DNA of 64,000 nucleotides from Ostrinia nubilalis. Lineage: Eukaryota; Arthropoda; Insecta; Lepidoptera; Crambidae. Made by a program: the position numbers and the translations under genes. This document shows positions 23,101 to 35,100 of this stretch, one piece after another. The notes under the pieces were generated by a model. That model did not search any database and had not been told where the DNA came from. It was given only the letters and a program-made list of their open reading frames with translations. The stretch is from assembly GCF_963855985.1 (NCBI RefSeq), contig NC_087100.1, positions 221,001-285,000 of the forward strand, read 5' to 3'. Within the stretch, counting starts at the first letter, position 1. Each line of letters opens with the position of its first letter.

Positions 23101-26100
23101 ACTCCAGGGACAACATAAAACTTTATAACCTTTAAAACATCATTCACTACGACAGGTAAAAACATATATCCAACTGTAGGGGAAGTTGAACCATTCGCCG
23201 TTACCACAGCATCAGTCGAATCCGACTTATACAACTCACCCAGGTGAGAAAAATAATTCACAGCAGAACCACCAACAATAGAAACTTCCGCTCCAGAATC
23301 TAACAATCCAGAACACGGAACACCACCAATCTCAACATTCAAATAGGGACGTGCGTCCTGGCAATCATCTGGTCGGACCGTCGAGACATTAGCTTTGTAA
23401 TTTTTTGAGAATGCACGCACAAAATCACACCAAGCACGCCACTCTTCAACAGGTGTAACATCAAAACGACGGTCCGTCGCCACGCGTTTTGTGACTCCAG
23501 AAACTTTTACGTCCTTCTGGCGTACACACTTCGGACAATTGACAGCGGTCACGCCCTTCTCACCACAACGATAACAAATAACAACATGAGGCGCCTTACA
23601 ATCACGGAGCGTGTGGTCCTTCACACGGCAACGCACGCAAAACTTCTCCATGCTCAGACTTTTAACCACAGCCTCACACTTTGGACGAGCAGACTTACTT
23701 TTGTAGGCCAGGTCAGGGGCGACAGCATTCTGTACACCGCGCGGGGGTTCGGTGAAGGATTCCGCCCTCTGTCTCGCCGCTTCCAACTGCCTACAATGCC
23801 TCTTCAAGTCGGCCCACGATTTTATTTCTACATTGACCAAAGGAATGGAGTAAGATGGCCTAATGTTGAACTTGACCAAGCTCAACTTCTCTTCATCGTC
23901 TAAAGGTTTACGCAACCTCGAAAAATAATTTTGCATCAGGCTTAGATAACTACATATGGATTCGTCGGGACCTTGGGTCCTCGAACGAATCTCCTGCAAC
24001 AAACGATGATCATAGTCGTAGGGCAAATACTCTTCCAGCAACGACGCCTTCAAATCCTCCCAACTATTTAGTTGGTCACGAGTACCTCGGTACCAAAATA
24101 GAGCATCATCAGTAAATAATTCTACTGCCGAGTTAAATAATTTCTCCCTCGAAATATTCCGAGACAGACACAACTCCTCAATTCTAACAATAAAATCCTG
24201 CACACTGTCTTTCCCGTTAAACCTCAAATTCAAAGAATGAACACACGCATTACAATTCACCGGTTTGACCATTGACGACTCATTCGCAACCAAACCAGCG
24301 ACCTCAGAAACTTCCTCCTCAGCAGGTTGGAAATCATAACTGCTAACGAATGTGTGCGTCATACGGTCGATCCGCCTTAAAAGTGGGATGAGACGCTCCT
24401 CCAACTGTTCCCTCAAAGTCCTATCACTTTCATCCGCAGCCTCAACACGACTTAACCTATGGAAGATGTGGTTTCCTAAAGCCTGCACGCGATAAAGTTG
24501 TTTGAGTAACAGGGGTTTCCTGTTACACAGCCCCTCAAGCTCGTCTATTTTGGAGGAAATAGTTCTCAGCTCAGCCAGCGCATCTCCCTCGAACTCACTC
24601 ACCTCATCGCTAGGTATATCCTGAGCCAAACGTCTTATTTGACCACGCAACAACTCTACCGTTTTTTCAGGCACAGCATCTCGAATTACAACTTCGTAAA
24701 TTAATTCGTCTTTGTTCAAAAGATTGAAACGGATAGGGCGTTCCTCCTTCATATCGAATTATCAAAATATTAATTTTAACAAAGAGTAAAGTAAGTTACA
24801 ATATTTTAACTAATCTTAGTTAAACACTAACACAGCATGATCACACTCAACACAGTATCACCACAGCATCAAAAACAAAAAAAAACTAAAAAATTTAAGA
24901 TGACCAACCAATCCGTCACTGAGCAATAGACCAGTGCCGGGGAGAATCTCCACGGACCCAACAACGTCCCTGTTCGGGCGCCATGTAAATAAGAAATTTT
25001 TGCCGGAGCAAAATAAAAAAGAAATATTTAAATTGACAACAATTTATTGTGATTGACACAAATATTTAAAAAGAAAAATTAAGGGATGGGTCGTTGGGCC
25101 GTTTGGTTGGTACAGACTAAAATTACTAGACTAAGATCAGCGCGCTAATATCACCACTCGGCTCAACCCCCTTCGCACCCGTCGGGCGCAGCAAGCGTCC
25201 GGCACTGCGGGACCGCCGGTGCCAAACACCTGATAGCCGGTGCCAACAGAGCAGCCGGTACCATACACCTCCTATTGTACAATAAAAATTATATTATACA
25301 AACAGCACAATACATAATAGTTAAAACAATTTAAAAACAATAATCCATCGCTCTCGAGGATGGAGTAAATGTGAACACAGCAAAATCCAACGGTAATTCA
25401 TTACAATGGTAAATCTATTTAGAAGGTAACATTTTGGTAAAATGTAATCATCGTAATTATTATATCATCTACCTTCACAAAGTGAACTAAAAATAGTTAA
25501 CACAACAGAATCCATCGATAATACATCACAATGGTAAACTTATTTAGGAATTTACTTTTTGGTAAAATGTAATCATTGTAATTATCACATCATTTACCTT
25601 CATAAAGCGAACTAAAAATAGTTAACACAACAAAATCCATCGATAATACATCACAATGGTAAATTTATTTAGGAATTTACTTTTTGGTAAAATGTAATCG
25701 TTATGTGGGTAATCTACTTTTTCAAAGTAAACTAAAATAATTGACAAGCTCAATAGAAAACGGAGCCAACCTATGAAGTAGGGTAGCCCTGGACCGTGGT
25801 GGACGTTTCTACTAATTCATCCTAACTCAGCGGAGAGGCGAATGAGTTTGAGAAAGAAACCACAACATACCTGCTATGGAGGCAACATCAGCAACATCAA
25901 CAACAGACAGCAACAGCGCAGAGGCTCGCCACCGAGCACTGCTCAACCACACACAATCTGCGAATGACAACCAAGTGCATTGGTTAACAATGCCGCCAAT
26001 GCAAACAACAAAATAACAAGAAGAAACTCAAGGTAATCCTTGGAATAGGACCTGCTTACCTTCAGTAACAGAACTCAGCACGTGGCAGTGAGTCCGCAAA

Positions 26101-29100
26101 ATCGGCGAACAGCGGGATTTCGGTGTCCAACCGGAATTCCTTTATTTCAACAACAATAATCTGCGTGCCCTGCCCGTTTGAGTTGGGAATGGCACATTTA
26201 GGGCCGACTCAGAATGCCACAACACCACACACTAACGAACTTCCGTCCAAGCGCACGGCCGGTCGAGCAAAGAAAAGGTCACTCCAAAAAGCGCCGGTCA
26301 TCACCCGTGACTTGTGGTCCGAATCGAACCCAACAATAACAAACCATAAAAATGTTTCTTCGTTTCTATTTTTTATTTCTTTTTCTAATAAGTTTTATTT
26401 GAGTCAACCAGCCTCTTATTGAATAATCTTGATATGAGAACTCACAAAACTGCTCCTCCGATTTAAATTTAATTAATTTATTTAACTTTTAGAAACAGAA
26501 GAAACGTCACTCACAGTATTCGGACCGTCTCCCGCGCGTTTCGTTTCGCTCAGAATATGTCAAATTTCTAGAACGTTCCGAACCCATGATCGATCAAGAT
26601 ACATTACAATGTTATTTTAATATAAACATTGAGGAAAATACTAGAAATAGCTAGAATTTAAATTAAAGAGCCTAAATATTAAGTTTTAAAAAAATTTAGT
26701 GTTGAATATTTAATTTCATTATACATTTCTTCTATACTAAAAGAATGGAACGTAACGCATTGATCTGTCAAACGGAGACATTCAAAAAGTGAGGTTATTT
26801 ATTGCTCTGTGTACCAAAACAATGTAATTAATTTTAATAGAAGTTAATCAAAACTCAGTGAATCACTAACAATGACACAATCAAGTGACAAAGGAAATAC
26901 TGCGCACTTTGTAATATGTGACCTTACGGTCCGTTGGAATGTTTGTTTGTGGAAATCGGTAAGTATTCAATCTTGCCAGAAAAAGGTGTTACAGCATGAA
27001 CCCATGAACATACTCCGGACTATAATCCGGGCCTTTTCAAGGCGAGAGTGAATAGACACTTACAGGGCAAATATGTACCATCCTAGACTATATCTCACGG
27101 CGAAATTAGCAATTACTTAGCCCAAATCTTCCTCCCATCGCCGTTAGGAGTCCCGTAACTTGCCGCTAACTTAACACCAGGTGCGACTGCGGTCAAATAC
27201 CTGCCTTGTTATGCATAAAAATGTTTGTATAATAAATAAGTAAACATTGTTTTCCGTGCGCAGGAGTCGTCGCTGATCGAGCTGATGGTGTGCTGCGTGC
27301 GGCAGGCCAGCACCGGCGAGCCGCCCGTGGGCCGCGGCGCCTCGCGCAAGCAGCACCAGGCGCTCAGCAAGGAGCAGGCCAAGGTACGTCCAACCCAAGG
27401 CCCGGTCATTGCCGATTGACAGACTGACGCAGATATTTAATGTTTCTTTTTCTAGTTTTTTCTTACATTCAGAATCAGAATCATCATTTATTTGCAATAA
27501 ATATTTTAAATGTTTAAAGCAAATTTCTTATTGTGCCATGAAACATCAACTTTATCATTAAGTTAGGTATTGACCAAGTTCAAAGAGGCCAAAATATTTA
27601 CACGCATTTTTTGTAAGTAACCAGCTCTGCTTGGACGCGCAGTGAAGCGCGTAAAAATGACTATTATCTAATTCGTGCAAGGGCGAAATTCCCTGACGTG
27701 AATTTAAATGATAAGGCAGTTTTTGGAAAGAGTTAATTTATTAATTCTATCTTTGGATGTAATTTTTGTGTTCTCGCTAATAACATGTGCGTCACGTGCA
27801 GATGGTGAGCGACGACCGCTCGAAGATGACGGCGCACTTCATCGCCACGCTGCCGGCGCTGCTGGACAAGTTCGGCGCCGACCCCGAGAAGCTGTCCAAC
27901 CTCGTCTCCATCCCGCAGTACTTCGACCTCGAGCTCTACACCACGCAGCGCCAGGAGGGGGTATGTACATATACTTAGCTCTGTATTTAAAAGGCCGCTG
28001 CCTGTCTCGAATTTTACGGGGAGAGGCGCGGCGAGGGCAACGCAGACCTGTTCCTTAAACTAGCGAGTAGATCGCGCGGTACTATAGCCGCGTTGTATTG
28101 TAACCTGCAGACGCGCGGGCGGTCACCGTTTGACAGAATGCACCGCTCGTCACTCGCTCCGCCCCGCTGCCGCGCCGTTGTTATCGAAGGCCGGTATATT
28201 TGATTTTAAGTGAAAAATCCTATCGCTCCCACGTCGCCGCTGCCCATGCAATTCGGGGGAGGGCCTAAGATTGTAGTCTAAACTACAATATTAAGGCTAT
28301 TTTGCCTTCCTAAAATAAACGTTTATTTTTCCAGAACCTGACCCTTCTGCTGAACAAGATCCGCGAGATCGTGAGCGTGCAGACGGAAGCGGAGGTGGTG
28401 GAAGCGTGCGGGCGCACGCTCGAGTACCTGTGCAGCGAGCAGTGCGGCGTCTACACGCGCTGCAACGTGGCGCGCGCCACCATCACCGACATGTGCGTCA
28501 ACCGCTACAAGGAGGCCATCGACGAGTACCGCTCGCTGCTCGAGGGGGTGTGTACACTGGCACTGCTACTGTAGACAGCACCTGCAGCGAGCAGGGCGGC
28601 GTCTACACGCGCTGCAACGTGGCGCGCGCCACCATCACCGACATGTGCGTCAACCGCTACAAGGAGGCCATCGACGAGTACCGCTCGCTGCTCGAGGGGG
28701 TGTGTACACTGGCACTGCTACTGTAGACAGCACCTGCAGCGAGCAGGGCGGCGTCTACACGCGCTGCAACGTGGCGCGCGCCACCATCACCGACATGTGC
28801 GTCAACCGCTACAAGGAGGCCATCGACGAGTACCGCTCGCTGCTCGAGGGGGTGTGTACACTGGCACTGCTACTGTAGACAGCACCTGCAGCGAGCAGGG
28901 CGGCGTCTACACGCGCTGCAACGTGGCGCGCGCCACCATCACCGACATGTGCGTCAACCGCTACAAGGAGGCCATCGACGAGTACCGCTCACTGCTCGAG
29001 GGGGTGTGTACACTGGCACTGCTACTGTAGACATCACCTGCCATGTTGCTGTCACTGGTACTGTAGACAGCACCTGCCATGTTGCTGTCACTGGTACTGT

Positions 29101-32100
29101 AGACAGCACCTGCCATGTTGCTGTCACTGGTACTGTAGACAGCACCTGCCATGTTGCTGTCACTGGTACTGTAGACAGCACCTGCCATGTTGCTGTCACT
29201 GGTACTGTAGACAGCACCTGCCATGTTGCTGTCACTGGTACTGTAGACAGCACCTGCCATGTTGCTGTCACTGGTACTGTAGACAGCACCTGCCATGTTG
29301 CTGTCACTGGTACTGTAGACAGCACCTGCCATGTTGCTGTCACTGGTACTGTAGACCTCACCTGCCATGTTGCTGTGACTGGTACTGTAGACCTCACCTG
29401 CCATGTTGCTATCACTGGTACTGTAGACCTCACCTGTCATGTTGCTGTCACTGGTACTGTAGACCTCACCTGCCATGTTGCTGTCACTGGTACTGTAGAC
29501 ATCACCTGCCATGTTGCTGTCACTGGTACTGTAGACCTCACCTGCCATGTTGCTGTCACTGGTACTGTAGACATCACCTGCCATGTTGCTGTCACTGGTA
29601 CTGTAGACCTCACCTGCCATGTTGCTGTCACTGGTACTGTAGACCTCACCTGTCATGTTGCTGTCACTGGTACTGTAGACCTCACCTGCCATGTTGCTGT
29701 CACTGGTACTGTAGACATCACCTGGCATGTTGCTGTCACTGGTACTGTAGACCTCACCTGCCATGTTGCTGTCACTGGTACTGTAGACCTCACCTGTCAT
29801 GTTGCTGTCACTGGTACTGTAGACCTCACCTGCCATGTTGCTGTCACTGGTACTGTAGACCTCACCTGCCATGTTGCTGTCACTGGTACTGTAGACCTCA
29901 CCTGCCATGTTGCTGTCACTGGTACTGTAGACCTCACCTGTCATGTTGCTGTCACTGGTACTGTAGACCTCACCTGCCATGTTGCTGTGACTGGTACTGT
30001 AGACCTCACCTGCCATGTTGCTGTCACTGGTACTGTAGACCTCACCTGCCATGTTGCTGTCACTGGTACTGTAGACCTCACCTGTCATGTTGCTGTCACT
30101 GGTACTGTAGACCTCACCTGCCATGTTGCTGTCACTGGTACTGTAGACATCACCTGGCATGTTGCTATCACTGGTGTTTATAGGGAGTCGAGAATAGTGT
30201 GGTGTGGTGAAGTGCAACCAACCTTAGGTAGCTGCAATTTGGCAAGTATAACTGTAAGATTGGTATGGTCTTGGCTCATGAGTTACTTATTGTGAGTGCT
30301 CATGCTTCCAGCACTTGTGCAGCGAGCAGTCGCTATCAACAAAAGTTTTACTGTGTCTTCGTACCTACGTTTTTTGTGTATAATATCTTCCATTTTCTCT
30401 CATTATCGTCGGCCTTTCTTCTTTCATTATCGTCGGCCGTTTGGTGTAGTGGTTCGAAACGGACTACTATTCCGGAGGTAGCGGGTTCGATTCCCGCACA
30501 GTACAAACATTTGTGTACATGAACATATTTGTTTGTATTGGACTGGGTGTTTTCTATGTATAATAAGTATGTATTTACAAAAAAAAGTATTTAAATATGT
30601 TTATATCCGTTCTCTAGTACCCATAGTACAAGCTTTGCTTAGTTTGGGACTAGAAGCGCAGTGTAAAATGTCTAAGGATATTTATTTATTATTATTTTAT
30701 TTATTTATTTTGTGTATCATCGTGTAAGTGAAATGTATTAACGTGTCACCTATCTGCAGGGCGAGACGCCGGACGCGGACGAGGTGTTCAACGTGGTGAA
30801 CTCGCTGCGCAAGGTGTCCATCATGTACATGTGCCACAACCTCAACGACACCAACATCTGGGACTCGCTGGCCGAGGACCTGCCCAAGTGCCACACGCCC
30901 GAGCTGCTGGACCAGGCGCCGCCGCAGGTGCGTGCCTTCATTGTTCACTGGTGCGAGCGAGAGTCGCTGTCATAGCCCGACGGATTAGCAAGCTGAAGTG
31001 GCAATGGGCAGGGCATATAGTACGCAGAACTGACGGCCGATGGGGCAGCAGGGTTCTGGAATGGAGGCCGCGTACCGGAAAACGCAGCGTGGGACGTCCA
31101 TCGTAAAGGTAACGGAAGCGCTGGATGCAGGCCGCTACCAATCGATCAACGTGGAAAGCATTAGGGGAGGCCTATGTTCAGCAGTGGACGTCCTATGGCT
31201 GAAATGATGATGATGATGAGCGAGAGGGCGCTATTGGTTCGATGGTGTCAAAATTAATTTGTAATACGCAGTAGGTACGGTGTCTTGAATTTTAAATGGC
31301 TGTGCGGACCGATCGATAAAAAGCAGCACGCACAGATATAGTGCCACCTATGGTTCATTGTAAGAATTAGCTCGTCACGACTCTCGGTATAGTCTGGTCT
31401 GCGAGCGCGTACTGACGCACGTCGCGACTGTGTGACGGGTGCCCGCAGTGAGTGTGTGAGCGCGACAGCAACATAATTACGTGCGAGCGATAAGGATGGG
31501 TAGCTTGGGGTCATTGAACAAAATTTTACGTGCTCACAGACCGGGCTTTAGTTCAGTAAGAAAGGAAGAATAACTATTGGTTTACAATAGGTAAGTTTTG
31601 GTGATGATTTCCAAAATTAAACAAAAAAGGTATTTATTTTTATGTTAATATATTTAAATTATTATAATTTTGTGCTTCATCATTACAAGTTGGAGTAGAT
31701 GCGAATCGAAGCAATCGCGCTTAAATTGTTTTTGTGCTTAACAAAAGCTTTATTTCCTTGCAGGCGCTGGTGTACGTGGTGCGGTCGTGCTTCTACTCGC
31801 TGCTGTGGTCGCTGCACGAGCTGGAGGAGCGGCTGGCGGCGCGCGGGCCGGCGGCGGGCGGCGCCGACGCGCTGCGCGAGCGGCTGGCGGGATACGTGGC
31901 GCACTGCCAGGCCACCGTCGCGCGCGGCGCCACGCCCGAGCTGCGAGAGGTACTGTGACACACGCGGCGGGCGCCTGGCGGGCTACGTGGCGCACTGCCA
32001 GGCCACCGTCGCGCGCGGCGCCACGCCCGAGCTGCGAGAGGTACTGTGACACACGCGGCGGGCGCCTGGCGGGCTACGTGGCGCACTGCCAGGCCACCGT

Positions 32101-35100
32101 CGCGCGCGGCGCCACGCCCGAGCTGCGAGAGGTACTGTGACACACGCGGCGGGCGCCTGGCGGGCTACGTGGCGCACTGCCAGGCCACCGTCGCGCGCGG
32201 CGCCACGCCCGAGCTGCGAGAGGTACTGTGACACACGCGGCGGGCGCCTGGCGGGCTACGTGGCGCACTGCCAGGCCACCGTCGCGCGCGGCGCCACGCC
32301 CGAGCTGCGAGAGGTACTGTGACACACGCGGCGGGCGCCTGGCGGGCTACGTGGCGCACTGCCAGGCCACCGTCGCGCGCGGCGCCACGCCCGAGCTGCG
32401 AGAGGTACTGTGACACACGCGGCGGGCGCCTGGCGGGCTACGTGGCGCACTGCCAGGCCACCGTCGCGCGCGGCGCCACGCCCGAGCTGCGAGAGGTACT
32501 GTGACACACGCGGCGGGCGCCTGGCGGGCTACGTGGCGCACTGCCAGGCCACCGTCGCGCGCGGCGCCACGCCCGAGCTGCGAGAGGTACTGTGACACAC
32601 GCGGCGGGCGCCTGGCGGGCTACGTGGCGCACTGCCAGGCCACCGTCGCGCGCGGCGCCACGCCCGAGCTGCGAGAGGTACTGTGACACACGCGGCGGGC
32701 GCCTGGCGGGCTACGTGGCGCACTGCCAGGCCACCGTCGCGCGCGGCGCCACGCCCGAGCTGCGAGAGGTACTGTGACACACGCGGCGGGCGCCTGGCGG
32801 GCTACGTGGCGCACTGCCAGGCCACCGTCGCGCGCGGCGCCACGCCCGAGCTGCGAGAGGTACTGTGACACACGCGGCGGGCGCCTGGCGGGCTACGTGG
32901 CGCACTGCCAGGCCACCGTCGCGCGCGGCGCCACGCCCGAGCTGCGAGAGGTACTGTGACACACGCGGCGGGCGCCTGGCGGGCTACGTGGCGCACTGCC
33001 AGGCCACCGTCGCGCGCGGCGCCACGCCCGAGCTGCGAGAGGTACTGTGACACACGCGGCGGGCGCCTGGCGGGCTACGTGGCGCACTGCCAGGCCACCG
33101 TCGCGCGCGGCGCCACGCCCGAGCTGCGAGAGGTACTGTGACACACGCGGCGGGCGCCTGGCGGGCTACGTGGCGCACTGCCAGGCCACCGTCGCGCGCG
33201 GCGCCACGCCCGAGCTGCGAGAGGTACTGTGACACACGCGGCGGGCGCCTGGCGGGCTACGTGGCGCACTGCCAGGCCACCGTCGCGCGCGGCGCCACGC
33301 CCGAGCTGCGAGAGGTACTGTGACACACGCGGCGGGCGCCTGGCGGGCTACGTGGCGCACTGCCAGGCCACCGTCGCGCGCGGCGCCACGCCCGAGCTGC
33401 GAGAGGTACTGTGACACACGCGGCGGGCGCCTGGCGGGCTACGTGGCGCACTGCCAGGCCACGGGACACAAAAAATATCGAGTCTATATCATGACGTAAT
33501 TTAGGGTTCCGAATCGCTATCTTGGAGACCGTCTGGCAAGTACTTCCAGCCATATAAGAAGTGGCAGATTGGATTCATCCAACACTACCAATGAATTAGA
33601 AATTGATGCCATAAGTATTAAATTGGTATCGAATGACGTGAAGTATGATGGTGTATGGCTCTGAGACGTGGTCGCTTACTATGGGCCTCATAAGAAGGCT
33701 CAAGGTCACCCAAAGAGCGATGGAGCGTGCTATGCTCGGAGTTTCCCTGCGTGATCGAATCAGAAATGAGGAGATCCGTAGGAGAACCAGAGTGACTGAC
33801 ATTGCCCGCAGAATCGCTAAAATCAAGTGGCAGTGGGCGGGGCACATAGCTCGAAGAGCTGATGGCCGCTGGGGCAGGAAAGTTCTTGAGTGGCGACCAC
33901 GAGCTGGAAGACGTAGCGTGGGCAGGCCTCCCACTAGGTGGACCGACGATCTGGTGAAGGTCGCGGGAAGTACCTGGATGCAAGCGGCGCAGGACCGGTC
34001 TTTGTGGAAATCCTTGGGGGAGGCCTTTGTCCAGCAGTGGACGTCTTTCGGCTGAAACGAACGAACGAACGAACGACGTGAAGTAATGACCTGTTTTTTT
34101 TTCGGCCAATTCGGAGTTTTTATTAATTAATCGTTCCAAGCTTAGCAGAAGTTTTTCGAACGTGGCCATAGAGCTTATGTTAGTATCAAGCGACGCAGGG
34201 TTTCTTATGCTCCCCTCTCTGCTTAGGAGGCGTACACGAGCCTGTGCGACCTGCTGATCCTGTTCGCGGAGCAGCTGGGCGCGCACGTGGCGGGCGACGC
34301 CGCGCGCCGGCTCGTGCTGGACTGTGATACCGCGCTGGCCGACCTGCTAAATGCTTTCATCCAGGAGGTCGTCTTCGTGCACCACAACTACGGTAATTCG
34401 TGTGCCTTGTTGCGACCCCTTAGCTAAATTCTAATTTGTGATTTAAACCGACTTTGATATAGGGGATTTTTTACATAAAACCTGCCCCTTATTAATAAAA
34501 ATTACACCTTTGAACCCCGTTTCAAAGTGACGTTTAGTATAGAAATGTCACTTTAAAACAGTGTTCAACAACTAGGGTGTAGGTTTTATTATTATGGGGA
34601 CTAGAGTTCATTGTTGGATTGTTATGAAGAAGAGAATATATAAAAATAAAGACGTCATTGAAAACTTCGTAACTTCCTAATCTTTTTGATAAATAATTGA
34701 AATAACTAATTTCAACAAATAAATGTTGTATAGCCTGACCAGGAACATAAAAACCCTGGCATAGAGGCGCCTCAATTGCATTTGATAGTGCAACACTGAG
34801 TACAGTCGTACCTGTGTTAAATTAATAGGCTAACTTTATGTATCAGGATCCAGGATTACGGGCTAATTTGATATTTTCATAAATTAACGAAAAAATATTA
34901 TTATAGGTAACCTGATTTAAATAAATTAAATGAAACCATCAATCGAGCTACTAGATTTATTTTATTATTCATCAATAATCAAATTCAGAACTTGAATATT
35001 CAACTGCAATGTCTGCTCATGAACGCTTCAAACTCGGTACTTCTTTCCCAATCCCATAAAATTCAACACTTAGAAAGTGACAAAATTTTTAAAATATGTA

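Larger units (their letters stand above)
20530..26993 (-). mobile_element. Young non-autonomous LTR retrotransposon (Ty3/mdg1-like), minus orientation
   Basis: LTRs at 20530-22539 and 24984-26993 are each 2,010 bp, start TG and end CA, and differ by one base at 20567/25021 in what I compared. They are flanked by a 4-bp target duplication GCAT (20526-20529, 26994-26997). Minus-strand primer-binding site at 24983-24966 is TGGCGCCCGAACAGGGAC, an 18/18 match to the 3' end of tRNA-Lys(UUU). A purine tract (GGTGGGTGAGGGGG) at 22556-22543 abuts the other LTR. The internal region is only 2.4 kb and lacks reverse transcriptase and RNase H. Inserted in stromalin intron 8. Confidence 0.92.

Noticed and set aside
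29021..30176. CRISPR-like array of 36-bp repeats
   Set aside because: There are no unique spacers between units, they are directly contiguous, and the context is a eukaryotic intron.
28949..30295. A 448-codon open frame of 12-residue repeats
   Set aside because: It is the translation of a 36-bp minisatellite. Several frames on both strands are open only because 36 is divisible by three and the unit lacks stops; no domain is present.
33645..34055. 136-codon gene-like frame with a conserved-looking protein
   Set aside because: It is the 5'-truncated C-terminus of an RTE-type LINE, with tail repeats and target duplications.
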